From RH-AL1 sp965277735 (GTDB lineage Bacteria > Pseudomonadota > Alphaproteobacteria > Rhizobiales > Beijerinckiaceae): DNA of 64,000 nucleotides. A model generated the notes under the pieces. That model ran no database searches, was not told the DNA's origin, and saw only the letters and a list, made by a program, of their open reading frames with translations. The first letter of the stretch is position 1. Each line of letters opens with the position of its first letter. Position numbers and translations under genes: made by a program. This document shows positions 33,778-43,413 of the stretch, one piece after another. The stretch lies in assembly GCA_965277735.1 (NCBI GenBank), contig CBDIDO010000001.1:558001-622000 (forward strand), read 5' to 3'.

Positions 33778-34707
33778 ATGCGCGCTGATGGACCAAGTCT
33801 CGACCGCCTCCTGACAGCCTTGGACGTGACGCCGCACGCTTTCTCGGTTTGCCGGATCCAAGCTGGCTGGCGAATGACGTTTCCGGTTTTCAAGGTCATC
33901 ACGGTGCACTTCGTGCTACAGGGGACGGGCCACCTTAGGGTCAGCGACGCCGAACCGCTTCCGTTTGCGCCGTCCAGCGTTCTCGTCATCCCCGCTCTGC
34001 AACCGCACTGGGTCGGTGATGCCGGGCCGGCAGCCGGTGTTGGGCCAGCGGCCGAGAAGTGCGACCTGATCGGCGATGGTTTGGTCGAATTCACGGCCGG
34101 AAATGGCACAGGCGATACGTTGCTGCTCTGCGCGGCCGTTTCCGCGCCGCACGATGCGGCGCTGGGCCTGTTCGATCTCCTGCGCCGGCCCGTCGTCGAC
34201 GACCTCGCGGCCAGCGGCATCCCGGCGGTGATTTTTGAAATGATGCGCAGCGAGGTGGCGCACGCCGGTCTGGGCACTCAGGCGATGTGCCAGGCCCTCA
34301 TGAAGCAAGGGCTGATCACCTTGTTGCGCGAACACTGGCTGTCGATCGCGGACGGTTCGCTGATCACAGCGGCGGTGAACCACCCGCGGTTGGCCAGAAC
34401 GGTCACCGCCATCATCAAGCAGCCCGGCGCGCACCATACGGTCGATAGTCTCGCGCTGTTGGCCGGCATGAGCCGGGCTTCGTTCTCCGATCACTTCTCC
34501 CGAGCCTTCGGACTCGGGCCGATCGAGTTCGTGCAAAAGACACGGCTGCAGGTGGCCGCTCGCCTGCTTGAAGTCACCGATCTTCCGATCAAGGCGGTCG
34601 CGGCGAGCATCGGCTACGCCAATTCACGATCATTCTCTCGCGCTTTCGAAGCGACCTACGGGACGCTGCCGACACGCTATCGGGACGAGCAGGAACGATG
34701 GAAATAA
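33778..34707 (+). CDS. AraC-family regulator with cupin-like sensor domain
   Basis: 309 aa. N-terminal cupin-like half (FKVITVHFVLQGTGHLRV, then VLVIPALQPHWV) and C-terminal AraC HTH domain (HTVDSLALLAGMSRASFSDH; IKAVAASIGYANSRSFSRAF). The layout is that of AraC_binding/cupin regulators sensing small molecules or redox stress. The start ATG at 33778 has no strong ribosome site. It lies between the decaying XDH operon (divergent) and an exported DUF4142 protein and a catalase; either could be a target. Confidence 0.88.
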   Translation: MRADGPSLDRLLTALDVTPHAFSVCRIQAGWRMTFPVFKVITVHFVLQGTGHLRVSDAEPLPFAPSSVLVIPALQPHWVGDAGPAAGVGPAAEKCDLIGDGLVEFTAGNGTGDTLLLCAAVSAPHDAALGLFDLLRRPVVDDLAASGIPAVIFEMMRSEVAHAGLGTQAMCQALMKQGLITLLREHWLSIADGSLITAAVNHPRLARTVTAIIKQPGAHHTVDSLALLAGMSRASFSDHFSRAFGLGPIEFVQKTRLQVAARLLEVTDLPIKAVAASIGYANSRSFSRAFEATYGTLPTRYRDEQERWK

Positions 34708-34826
34708 CCGGGCGACGTATCCGATCGTCCAAGCTGACAGGCACGGTGTCCAGACCGTCTTCCTCACCGGAACTCGCCCCCTTCGCGGGCCTTCATGGTA
34801 CTGGATCCATCATCTGGAGAAGCCCC

Positions 34827-35405
34827 ATGAATACCGATCGTCGCACAATCCTGACGGGAGCCGCCGCCGCTCTCGTCGCCGTTCCCACGATGGCAATGGC
34901 CCAGCGCCACGACGGGATGAAAAACGATCCCGCCGCGATGTCGATGCCCGACGTGTCCGGTACCCGCACCCACCAGCAGTTTGCGATGGGCGTGATCGGA
35001 CCGGCTGAGCTCTCGCTGGCCTCCAGCAAGATTGCCGTGGATCGGGCGCGTAAGGCCGACGCGCGCGAGTTCGCCGGCTTCGAACTGACCGAGGCGATCG
35101 CGGTGACGACAGTGCTGAAGCAGCTCGGCACGAAGGTGCCGTCGATGGACGAAAAGGCGCAGGCGACCCTGGACAAGATCCGCGCGGCGCCCCCCGGCGC
35201 GGCGTTCGATCGCGCCTATATTGACGCGCAATACGAGAACCACGTGTTCCTGCGCGATCTGGCGACGGCGTATCTCGGCAATGCGCCGCAGAACCCCGAT
35301 GACATGGCGGAGATGCAGGGGCGGCACCTCGCGACGCTCGCGCTTGCGACGTTCAAAGAACACGTGCTGATCACGCATCGGATCGCGCACGAACTTCTGG
35401 CCTAG
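34827..35405 (+). CDS. Exported DUF4142 protein
   Basis: 192 aa. N-terminus MNTDRRTILTGAAAALVAVP then AMAQ is a twin-arginine-type signal with a likely cleavage after AMA. The mature part is a helical DUF4142 (ferritin-like fold) domain: FAMGVIGPAELSLASSKIA, ARKADAREFAGFELTEA, ATFKEHVLITHRIAHE. Function unknown; often found in stress-linked loci. ATG at 34827 with GGAGA upstream. 77 bp before a catalase-family gene start. Confidence 0.88.
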   Translation: MNTDRRTILTGAAAALVAVPTMAMAQRHDGMKNDPAAMSMPDVSGTRTHQQFAMGVIGPAELSLASSKIAVDRARKADAREFAGFELTEAIAVTTVLKQLGTKVPSMDEKAQATLDKIRAAPPGAAFDRAYIDAQYENHVFLRDLATAYLGNAPQNPDDMAEMQGRHLATLALATFKEHVLITHRIAHELLA

Positions 35406-35482
35406 GAACAAGCCTCTGGCCCAGCCGACGGCGCTCAAAGGCTGGGCAGTTTTCCATCAAACTCTCACATAAGGTCTTGCTC

Positions 35483-36598
35483 ATGTCTCATGTCGCGCAT
35501 TCCTCGCCCGTTCGATTTCGTCCTGATGTGGAGGTGATCCCGGACGACGAGGCCGAGACGATCAAGGGTCTCGGCGAACAGGTGAAGGCCATTCAGGACA
35601 AGACCACCGCGCATTATGGGACCGCGGTGCGGGGCATTCACGCCAAGGGCCACGCCATCGTCGGTGGCACGCTTGAGATCTTGCCCAACCTCCCGCCCGA
35701 GCTGGCCCAAGGCCTGTTCGCGACGGCGGGGCGTCACGAGGCGTTGCTGCGTTTCTCGACGCTGCCAGGCGACATCCTCGACGATAGCGTGAGCGTGCCG
35801 CGCGGACTTGCGCTCAAGATCCTGGGCGTGGCCGGCGAGCGTCTGCCGGGCTCGGAGAGCGACGAGACTCAGGACTTCGTGCTCGTCAACGGGCCGGCAT
35901 TCGCCTCAGCGACGCCCAAGGCGTTCCTCGCCAATCTGAAATTGCTCGCGAAATCGACGGACCGTGCCGAAGGGTTCAAGAAGGCGTTCTCGGCGACGAT
36001 GCAGACGGTCGACGCAGCGCTCGAAGCCGTCGGGATCGCCAGCCCCACGGTGCAAACGTTGGGCGGCGCGCCGCAGACCCATCCGGCCGGCGAAGCCTAC
36101 TACAGCCAGGTGCCCATCCGTTACGGGGAATACATCGCCAAGATATCGGTCGCGCCCGTATCGCCCGGCCTGACCGAGCTGACCGGCAGCAAGGTCGATA
36201 CCGCGGGACGTCCCGACGCCTTGCGTGAGGACATGCGCGACGCGCTGAACAAGCACGACAATGTCTGGGAGCTGCGCGTCCAACTCTGCGCAGACCTCGA
36301 GGCCATGCCCGTCGAAGACGCGTCGGCGGTGTGGGATGAGGAAGCCAGTCCCTATCGCGCGGTAGCGCGCCTCACCGTACCCGCTCAGGACGGTTGGGAA
36401 AGCGGCGCAAGCAGCGCCAAGGAGAATGGGACCGCGTTCAGTCCCTGGCACGGCCTTGCGACGTTCCAGCCGCTCGGCGGTATCAATCGATCGCGTCGGC
36501 CCGTGTACGAGCAATCGGTGGCCTATCGTGGATCGCACAATGGCTGTCCGATCCTCGAGCCGCGGTCGCTGGCGGACGTGCCATCTCGAGGACGATGA
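35483..36598 (+). CDS. Catalase-family (heme) protein
   Basis: 371 aa, shorter than a classical catalase. The catalase core is recognisable: heme-pocket His region YGTAVRGIHAKGHAIVGG, RHEALLRFSTLPGD, and DTQDFV-like (DETQDFVLVNGPAFAS). The C-terminal FSPWHGLATFQPLGGINRSRR is typical of the small catalase-related proteins, which act as peroxidases or organic-hydroperoxide enzymes. No signal peptide. With the DUF4142 gene it forms an apparent stress pair upstream of the stressosome genes. Confidence 0.87.
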   Translation: MSHVAHSSPVRFRPDVEVIPDDEAETIKGLGEQVKAIQDKTTAHYGTAVRGIHAKGHAIVGGTLEILPNLPPELAQGLFATAGRHEALLRFSTLPGDILDDSVSVPRGLALKILGVAGERLPGSESDETQDFVLVNGPAFASATPKAFLANLKLLAKSTDRAEGFKKAFSATMQTVDAALEAVGIASPTVQTLGGAPQTHPAGEAYYSQVPIRYGEYIAKISVAPVSPGLTELTGSKVDTAGRPDALREDMRDALNKHDNVWELRVQLCADLEAMPVEDASAVWDEEASPYRAVARLTVPAQDGWESGASSAKENGTAFSPWHGLATFQPLGGINRSRRPVYEQSVAYRGSHNGCPILEPRSLADVPSRGR

Positions 36599-36920
36599 GG
36601 TCGGCCACATCCGACCGCTTCGCGTTGGCGACCTTGACCCTGCCGAGCACCGGCTGGACGTGGACCTCCAGCCTCGTCCGGCCTCCTCGTACGGGCGACG
36701 GCGGATCGGTGCTCGGTTTTGCCTAAGCGGCCTATCAGGAAGCCGTTGAGACGAGCGATGTAGTTCGACATAGCTTGAGTGCTTGCTCAAAGCCCTCTGC
36801 CGGCTGCCGGATCAATGTCCCCATTACGTGCAGTTACAGCGAACGACCTATGCTAGGCGTCTTTTGCGACTGAAAGTGTGAGCCATTTGGCGCGCGATGT
36901 TGCGCCCGGAGGAAACGACA
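36599..36920. other. Intergenic region upstream of the stressosome operon
   Basis: About 320 bp. Must hold the rsbR promoter. CCTCGAG/CTCGAGG copies flank the end of the catalase gene (36551-36592). No gene supported. Confidence 0.45.
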
Positions 36921-37775
36921 GTGACCGATCAAGCCGATGACGTGCTGCAAAGCATCCTTGCGCGAGATCAAGCTTCGATCGTCAAGGCATGGCTCGAGCG
37001 GCTGAAGACGAGCGACGGCTTCGTCAATGGTCGTGTGCGCGAGGGCGAACTCAAAAAGCAGGCGGAAACGGTGCTCGCCGGGCTTCGCGACAGCCGCGCC
37101 GCCGGAGCGGCTGGAGAAGCCGCTCTTCATTCGCTCGAGGACGCGTTAACTGAGGTTTCCCGCGCCAGAGCCGTTCAAGGCTTCACGCCAACAGATACGG
37201 CGATGTTCATTTTCTCGCTGAAGGAACCGCTCTTCCTCGCTCTGCAGGCAGCCTACCCAGACAAACAAGACCTGGTCGCCAAGGGCGTTTGGGACTCGAC
37301 AATCCTCATCGATCGTCTTGGCCTTCACACCATGGAGGTATTCCTCAAGAGCCGCGAAGACGTGATTGGTCGTCAGAGCCAGGAAATCTCGGACCTTTCG
37401 TCGCCGGTGGTCCGGCTCTGGAAGGGCATCATTGCGCTGCCGCTGATCGGCACGCTCGACAGCGCGCGCACCAGCGTCGTCATGGAAAACCTCCTGGAGG
37501 CGATCGTCAGCGAGGAGGCGTCGGTCGCGATTATCGACATCACCGGTGTGCCGATCGTCGACACGTTGACTGCACAGCATCTTCTGAAGACCGTGTCGGC
37601 TGCCAAGCTGATGGGGGCGGATTGCCTGATCTCCGGCATCCGGCCGCAGATCGCCCAGACCATGGTCCACCTCGGGGTCGACCTCAGCGTCACGTCCAAG
37701 GCGACGCTTGCGGATGCCTTCGCGCTGGCGATGAAGCGGTTGGGCTTGGAAATGACCCAGGTGAAGCGGGTCTGA
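36921..37775 (+). CDS. rsbR: RsbR-type stressosome co-antagonist
   Basis: 284 aa. N-terminal RsbRD-type globin-like/helical sensor domain (about 1-135) and a C-terminal STAS domain (about 150-275). The STAS loop carries IIDITGVPIVDTLTAQHL, with the threonines at the positions phosphorylated by RsbT in Bacillus RsbR. GTG at 36921 is preferred since GGAGGAAA lies just before it; an ATG at 36897 is also in frame. First gene of five with 1-bp gaps or overlaps. Cytoplasmic stress sensor scaffold. Confidence 0.92.
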   Translation: MTDQADDVLQSILARDQASIVKAWLERLKTSDGFVNGRVREGELKKQAETVLAGLRDSRAAGAAGEAALHSLEDALTEVSRARAVQGFTPTDTAMFIFSLKEPLFLALQAAYPDKQDLVAKGVWDSTILIDRLGLHTMEVFLKSREDVIGRQSQEISDLSSPVVRLWKGIIALPLIGTLDSARTSVVMENLLEAIVSEEASVAIIDITGVPIVDTLTAQHLLKTVSAAKLMGADCLISGIRPQIAQTMVHLGVDLSVTSKATLADAFALAMKRLGLEMTQVKRV

Positions 37776-37776
37776 G

Positions 37777-38187
37777 ATGGAGCATATCCCCATCCTCAAG
37801 ATCGGCACCACGCTGATTGTGACCATCCAGGTCGACATGCATGATCGCTTGGCGATGCAACTGGAGAGCGACCTAACCGAAAAAATCGTCGCAACCGGCG
37901 CCCGCGGCGTAATAATTGAGATCTCTGCGCTGGACGTGGTCGACTCCTTCATCGGCCGGATGCTCGACACCATCGCCGGCGTATCCCGCGTACTCGATGC
38001 CGAGACGGTCGTCGTCGGCATGCGCCCGGCGGTCGCGATCACTCTAGTCGAACTCGGCCTTTACCTTCCCGGCATCAAGACAGCCCTCAACCTCGAGCGT
38101 GGCCTGGCTCTCCTTTCAGTCGGCCTCGATGACGATGTGCGTGCTGGCCTAGGCATGGAGCGTGTCCGTGCCGATCCTCAAGAGTGA
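37777..38187 (+). CDS. rsbS: RsbS-type STAS antagonist
   Basis: 136 aa, single STAS domain. IIEISALDVVDSFIGRML has the conserved Ser of RsbS that RsbT phosphorylates. It starts 1 bp after rsbR and overlaps rsbT by 26 bp. In the unphosphorylated state RsbS with RsbR should hold RsbT inactive. Confidence 0.93.
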   Translation: MEHIPILKIGTTLIVTIQVDMHDRLAMQLESDLTEKIVATGARGVIIEISALDVVDSFIGRMLDTIAGVSRVLDAETVVVGMRPAVAITLVELGLYLPGIKTALNLERGLALLSVGLDDDVRAGLGMERVRADPQE

Positions 38188-38572
38188 GATCGCGCAGATA
38201 CGATCGGGCGAAGACGTGGTTCGTGTCCGTCGCCTCGTCCGCACGGCTGCGGTCGAGATCGGGCTAAGCCTCGTCGATCAGACCAAGATCGTCACCGCCG
38301 CGAGCGAGATCGCGCGCAACACGCTGGATTATGGGGGCGGCGGGATCGTCCGCATCGAGGTCGAGCAACTGAATGCTCAGCGCGCTGTTCGCTTGATGTT
38401 CGAGGATGAAGGTCCCGGCATACCCGACGTGGAGCGCGCGATGACCGACCACTATACGACAGGGGGCGGTCTTGGCCTCGGACTGGGAGGCGCGAGGCGC
38501 CTCTGCAACGAGTTTGAGATCGACTCCGTCCCCGGACGCGGCACGCGCGTGGTGCTGGCGCGCTGGCGATGA
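38162..38572 (+). CDS. rsbT: RsbT-type serine/threonine kinase
   Basis: 136 aa GHKL ATPase. N-box ASEIARNTLDYGGGG, G1 DEGPGIPD and G2 GGGLGLGLGGARRL are intact. GTG start inside rsbS. It phosphorylates RsbS and RsbR on stress and is released to switch on downstream partners. Confidence 0.93.
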   Translation: MSVPILKSEIAQIRSGEDVVRVRRLVRTAAVEIGLSLVDQTKIVTAASEIARNTLDYGGGGIVRIEVEQLNAQRAVRLMFEDEGPGIPDVERAMTDHYTTGGGLGLGLGGARRLCNEFEIDSVPGRGTRVVLARWR

Positions 38573-39558
38573 TCACGCTGTCCCTGCCAATCTCCGAGGC
38601 CAGCCAAGTCGCGGATGCGCGACGCAAGGTGTCCCAGCGAGCCCGGGACCTGTCACTTTCAGAGAAGCTCACGGACAAGGTCGCGATCGTCGTTACGGAG
38701 CTCGCAACCAATCTCGTCAAATTCGCGCAACAAGGGACGATCCTTGTGTCCGGCTACGACGACGAGGGGGAAGAAGGCATCCAGATCCTGTCTCTCGACA
38801 AGGGGCCTGGCATCGAGAACGTCTCGCGTTGCCTAGAGGACGGCTATTCGAGCGCAGGAAGCGCCGGCGCTGGTCTCGGTGCCATCCGTCGGATGTCGCG
38901 CGACTTCGCAATCGGTTCTTGGCGTAGCGGTACCGTTATCATGACGCGGATTGGGACCGGAAAGAACACCGACCGAATGCCGCTTTGGGCTGCCCTCGAG
39001 GTACCTTTGCGTGGCGAGGAAGCTTGTGGCGACGCGATCTGCGCGAGGCGGCATGACGACGGGTGGTCGATCTTTGTCGCTGACGGACTCGGACACGGGC
39101 CGCTCGCCGCCGAGGCTTCGTTCGAGGCCATCCGTCGCTTCCGGTCCAATGAGCACGAACCGGCGGCCTCTATCCTCCAGCGGGTTCATGACGGCCTCCG
39201 CGCGACTCGCGGCGCCGCTGCCGCTGTCTGTCAGCTCAACGAGGCTACGGCCAAGATCGTGTTTGCGGGCATCGGCAATATCTCCGCGACGATCGTCAGC
39301 CCGGGGGAGCGGCATCACATGATCTCGCTGCCGGGAACGCTCGGACACATCGTCCGCAAGTTCTCGGCCTTCGACTACCCCTTTCCCGCAGGATCGCTGC
39401 TTGTCATGCACTCGGACGGCGTGTCAGGATGTTGGACCTTCGACGAGTACCCAGGTCTTCTCGGTGCTCACCCGATGATCGTCGCCGGTGTCCTGCTTCG
39501 CGATCACGCAAGGGCGCGGGACGATGCCTCGGTCATTGTGGCCAGATCCGCGCTATGA
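38569..39558 (+). CDS. GHKL ATPase-PP2C phosphatase fusion (RsbX/RsbU-like)
   Basis: 329 aa. N-terminal RsbT/RsbW-like ATPase (VVTELATNLVKFAQQGT, DKGPGIENV, GAGLGAIRRMS; about 1-130) fused to a SpoIIE/PP2C phosphatase (about 140-329: IFVADGLGHGPLAAEAS, MHSDGVSG, RDDASVIVA with metal-binding Asp). ATG overlaps the rsbT stop by 4 bp. By position it is the RsbX-type phosphatase that resets the stressosome, or an output phosphatase; the added ATPase domain is characteristic of proteobacterial versions. Confidence 0.9.
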   Translation: MITLSLPISEASQVADARRKVSQRARDLSLSEKLTDKVAIVVTELATNLVKFAQQGTILVSGYDDEGEEGIQILSLDKGPGIENVSRCLEDGYSSAGSAGAGLGAIRRMSRDFAIGSWRSGTVIMTRIGTGKNTDRMPLWAALEVPLRGEEACGDAICARRHDDGWSIFVADGLGHGPLAAEASFEAIRRFRSNEHEPAASILQRVHDGLRATRGAAAAVCQLNEATAKIVFAGIGNISATIVSPGERHHMISLPGTLGHIVRKFSAFDYPFPAGSLLVMHSDGVSGCWTFDEYPGLLGAHPMIVAGVLLRDHARARDDASVIVARSAL

Positions 39559-41432
39559 GCGTCCGGGCGATCATCACGCTGCTTCTTGAGATCGAGGACG
39601 ACATAACCCATGCGCGTCAATGCGCGCGGGTCGTCGCGGACGGCCTCGGTTTCGCCGGGCAGGACCAAACCCGCATCGCAACCGCCTTGTCGGAGATCGC
39701 GCGCAACGCTTTTGGCTATGCCGACGGCGGCAGAATAGAACTCGAGCTTTCGAAGGACGCGCCGACAAGATTGGTTCTCAGGGTCAGCGACAAAGGCCCG
39801 GGGATAGCCGACTTGCAGACGGTCCTGTCCGGCGGCTACGTCTCGAGGACGGGCATGGGCCTCGGCATTGTCGGCGCCCGTCGATTGATGGACTCCTTCG
39901 ACATCACGTCCTCGGCGCGAGGCACGACGGTGACCTTGAGCAAGACGTTGCCCCGGTCATCGCAGCCGACCTCGCAGCGCCTGGTCGAGATCGCCGACGC
40001 CGTTCGCGAGCTGCGGACTGCAGACCGAAGCGCCGCGATAAGGGACGAAAACCGCGATCTCGTCGAAAGTCTCGCGGCGCTTGCCGAGCGCGAAGAGGAA
40101 GCGCGGCGGCTTAACGCCGAGCTCGAAGAGACCAATCGGGGCGTCGTGGCGCTGCACGCTGAACTCGAGCTGCAGGCCGATCAGTTGAGACTAGCCGGCG
40201 AGACTCTCGAGCGTCAGGTTGCAGAGCGCACGCGCGAGCTTGCGGAGGCGAACGAACGACTGCGCGCCGAGGCGGTCGCACGCGAGCAGGCTGAGGCCGA
40301 CCTCAGGCAGTCGCAAAAGATGGAAGCCGTAGGTCAGCTGACCGGCGGGATCGCGCACGACTTCAACAATCTCCTGGCCGGCGTCGTCGGCGCCCTCGAC
40401 ATGCTCGGTCGAAGGCTGAAGCAGGGCCGGCACGAGAAGTTGGAGACCTACATCGAGATGGCGATGTCATCGGCAAACCGGGCCGCGGCGCTGACGCATC
40501 GATTGCTGGCCTTCGCCCGACGGCAGCCGCTCGATCCAAGGGTGGTCGACGTCAACAAGCTGATCGAGGGGATGGACGACCTGCTGCGGCGGACGGTCAA
40601 CGAGTCGGTCGAGCTTCGCCTCGCGCTTGCGCCCGATGCTTGGCCGACCCTGTGTGACCCCTTCCAGCTGGAAAACGCCATTCTCAACCTTGCGATCAAC
40701 GCGCGTGACGCGATGCCCGCAGGAGGATCGATCGTCGTTACGACCAGGAACGAGGACGGCGCGCGACCCGGCCATAGCCTCGCGGCTCCGCATGTCGTCG
40801 TCAGCGTCGGCGACACCGGCACTGGCATGCCGCCCGAGGTAGTCGCTCGCGCTTTCGATCCCTTCTTCACCACCAAGCCTCTGGGCAAAGGCACCGGGCT
40901 CGGGCTGTCGATGATCTATGGGTTCGCGAAGCAGTCCGAAGGCGATGCGGTGATCTCGAGCGTTCCGGGCGAAGGAACCACGATCTCGCTGCTTTTACCT
41001 CGCTTCTGCGGCAAAGCCGACACGATTGCGGCGTCAGTGGTCGTTGACGCGCCTATGGGTGGCCGGGGAGAGACCGTCCTGCTCGTCGAAGATGAGACCG
41101 CCATCCGTGATCTTGTTGAAGAGGCGCTTATCGAGGTCGGCTATCATGTCATCCACGCGAAGGACGGCACGAAAGGTCTTGCAGTTGCGCGCGGAGCGCC
41201 ACGGCTTGACCTTTTGATCACCGACGTGGGCCTGCCGGGCCTCAATGGTCGCCAGCTCGCAGACGCGATCCGCGTCACCAGACCTAGCCTGAAGGTCATG
41301 TTCATCACCGGCTACGCCGAAGCCGTGGCAAGCCCGGCCGGCGCGCTCGAGCCCGGTATGGCGATCGTGACGAAACCTTTTGTGCTCGACACGCTGATCG
41401 GGCGTGTTCGAGACCTCATGGACAGCCATTGA
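39555..41432 (+). CDS. Hybrid histidine kinase with RsbT-like N-terminus
   Basis: 625 aa. In order: RsbT-like GHKL domain (about 1-135; ALSEIARNAFGYADGG, GTGMGLGIVGARRL-like GMGLGIVGARRL), long coiled coil (about 150-260), HisKA with phosphoacceptor His in GGIAHDFNNLLAGVVG, HATPase_c (NAILNLAINARDAMP; DTGTGMP; KGTGLGLSMIYGFAKQ) and a receiver domain (LLVEDETAIR; Asp in DLLITDVGLPGLNG; Lys in IVTKPF). ATG at 39555 overlaps the previous stop by 4 bp. It could be the output that converts stressosome state to phosphorelay; the partner response regulator is not in the window. Confidence 0.92.
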   Translation: MSVRAIITLLLEIEDDITHARQCARVVADGLGFAGQDQTRIATALSEIARNAFGYADGGRIELELSKDAPTRLVLRVSDKGPGIADLQTVLSGGYVSRTGMGLGIVGARRLMDSFDITSSARGTTVTLSKTLPRSSQPTSQRLVEIADAVRELRTADRSAAIRDENRDLVESLAALAEREEEARRLNAELEETNRGVVALHAELELQADQLRLAGETLERQVAERTRELAEANERLRAEAVAREQAEADLRQSQKMEAVGQLTGGIAHDFNNLLAGVVGALDMLGRRLKQGRHEKLETYIEMAMSSANRAAALTHRLLAFARRQPLDPRVVDVNKLIEGMDDLLRRTVNESVELRLALAPDAWPTLCDPFQLENAILNLAINARDAMPAGGSIVVTTRNEDGARPGHSLAAPHVVVSVGDTGTGMPPEVVARAFDPFFTTKPLGKGTGLGLSMIYGFAKQSEGDAVISSVPGEGTTISLLLPRFCGKADTIAASVVVDAPMGGRGETVLLVEDETAIRDLVEEALIEVGYHVIHAKDGTKGLAVARGAPRLDLLITDVGLPGLNGRQLADAIRVTRPSLKVMFITGYAEAVASPAGALEPGMAIVTKPFVLDTLIGRVRDLMDSH

Positions 41433-42684
41433 GGCATTCGAAACGGGGCTCGTTGGCGGTTTGCAATCTCAGGTACCTGAAACGATTGCCGGCAAACGGG
41501 ATATTGCTAGTGGCTTCAACGCGCTTCGCATCACGTCGGCGGATAGTCTTTCCACCACGGCCCCAATTATGCGCGATGATCACGGCCGCCAGTATGACTT
41601 GGCCTTGATGTGATATTCCAAGATTAGTTCCTATGCCTTGGGCGGACATCGCAGGAACGGATTGCTGGATCACGACAAGCCGGCCATCGCCGATGCAGTT
41701 GCGACGATCACGCCACTGGTGCCGGGAGAATAATCGACGCGATGGTTGGCTACTTGCTTTTTCTCATCGAGGAGCGGTTGCATGCCGCGATCCTCTTGGC
41801 CGAGGCGATAGAATGCGCCGTGACAAGATCGCCGACGTTACCGGAGTTACGCTCGATATTGCGTTCAGGCTTCTTGGAAAGGGCAATCACATGAACGGCG
41901 TCAGATTGTCAGCTTTCTGCTCAAGCCGCTTGATAGTGTCTTGAACCTGCCGCTCGGCCTCCGCCCTCGATTGATGGAGGGAGACGATCGGTTTCGCCTC
42001 GTCCGCGACGAGGACCAGAGCTACAAAGGGGGCACAAGAACGCAATGCCGGATCGTAGACGTATCCTCTCGCCGAGCTATTCTTTCCTTCCACCATCACG
42101 CTCCAGAAAAAGGCGGACCGCCACAGAAAGGCTGGGGTCTCAGCGGCGGTCCTAACCGCGCCCCCGACTCAGAAGGTCTGCGGCTTTCGAGAAGCTAAAG
42201 GCAGAATGTCTTGCATGCCAATCAATTGTTGAACTTTATTCTGACGTTGATATATAAAGGGTTTCGCATAGAAATGCGTTTGTATTTGATTGCACTGACT
42301 GGATTTTGGAAATTACCAGCATATGCTACTTTCAGCGATCGACCTTTTGCTTTGGCTTGCCACTGGCACCGGATCGTCCGGTGGCCCTTAATCCCTCAAA
42401 TCGGGCAGCGCGCTTGCATCCCTCTTTTACCTTGATCGGCTGTACCCCCAACCGTGCCTTCAGCGTTGGCAAAATGGAGCATCGCCGACGTCGCTCGATC
42501 ACTGGGCATACGTAAGGCGATCAGCGACCTATTCTTGGGGCCATACCGGTTTTGAGGCCAACGAGCCAGCCAACCGGGGTATGGGCGCGCGGCTTTCAAA
42601 CCAGCAAATTGTTGAGCCAGCGAAACCTCTCGCCAAAAATCCACGCCTCGGCTATGCGAACGCATTGAGTTCACCCGGATTGGA
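41433..42684. other. Gene-poor region
   Basis: About 1.25 kb with little coding signal apart from the 70-aa gene at 41887. A 50-aa frame at 41742-41894 (MVGYLLFLIEERLHAAILLA) with GGGAGAA upstream is a weak extra candidate. The part from 42200 to 42330 is AT-rich, with a small CGCAT-AGAA-ATGCG hairpin. I see no RNA gene. Confidence 0.45.
41887..42099 (-). CDS. Small hypothetical protein
   Basis: 70 aa from an ATG at 42099 with GGAGCG 6 nt upstream. Soluble N-terminal part (CAPFVALVLVADEAKPIVSL) and a charged helical end (RAEAERQVQDTIKRLEQKAD). No family recognised; isolated in a gene-poor stretch. Confidence 0.5.
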   Translation of the reverse strand: MMVEGKNSSARGYVYDPALRSCAPFVALVLVADEAKPIVSLHQSRAEAERQVQDTIKRLEQKADNLTPFM

Positions 42685-43356
42685 ATGACCATGGCCGGCC
42701 AACCCCGTTTCGAACTTTTTGGCTTCTGGCGGACCTCGGCGACTTACCGCGTGCGGGTCGCGATGACCCTAAAAGGCATGACGGCGCAAGAACACAGCGT
42801 CAACCTCGACGCGGGTGAACAGCGCAGCGAAGCTTTTTTGAAAATCAACCCGCTTGGCGCAATCCCCGCGCTCGTCGAGAAGGGACATGCACCTTTAACC
42901 CAGTCTCTGGCCATTCTTGAATTTTTGAACGAAGTCAAACCCGAGCCGCCCCTCCTTCCTGCCGATCCTTATGGCCGCGCCCGCGTCCGTTCTATCGCCG
43001 CGGCGCTTGCCGCCGACACCCACCCTCTCATCGTGCCGCGCGTCAAAAAGTATCTCACAACAACCGCTGGGTTCGACGATGCGGCCTGGCGCGCTTGGCA
43101 GATCAATTGGTTCAGCACCGGCCTTCAGGCGGTCGAGACGAGGCTTGCCGCTGATAAGGAAACCGGCGCGTATTGCCATGGTGACAGCGTCACGATCGCC
43201 GATATCTGCCTCGCGAGCATTACCGCCGTGATGAAGATCTTCAAGATTTCCGTCGCCGACCTACCAACGATTGAACGGATCATCGAGCGTTGCGAGACGC
43301 TTGAAGCCTTCGCGAAGGCCGATCCGTTCAAGCAGTTTGGCGCCCCTGAAAGCTGA
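42685..43356 (+). CDS. maiA: Maleylacetoacetate isomerase/zeta-class glutathione S-transferase
   Basis: 223 aa. N-terminal thioredoxin-like half with FGFWRTSATYRVRVAMTLKG (catalytic Ser region of zeta GSTs) and NPLGAIPALVEKG (cis-Pro), C-terminal helical half with the zeta-type VTIADICLASI. Isomerises maleylacetoacetate in tyrosine/homogentisate breakdown, using glutathione. The rest of that pathway is not nearby, so a generic GST role is possible. ATG at 42685 or 42691; no strong ribosome site. Confidence 0.87.
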   Translation: MTMAGQPRFELFGFWRTSATYRVRVAMTLKGMTAQEHSVNLDAGEQRSEAFLKINPLGAIPALVEKGHAPLTQSLAILEFLNEVKPEPPLLPADPYGRARVRSIAAALAADTHPLIVPRVKKYLTTTAGFDDAAWRAWQINWFSTGLQAVETRLAADKETGAYCHGDSVTIADICLASITAVMKIFKISVADLPTIERIIERCETLEAFAKADPFKQFGAPES

Positions 43357-43413
43357 CCCCCCGTGCGGGTCTGAGCTCGTAAGTAGGCGCTTCGACCCGT
43401 AGGGATGGTGCCC

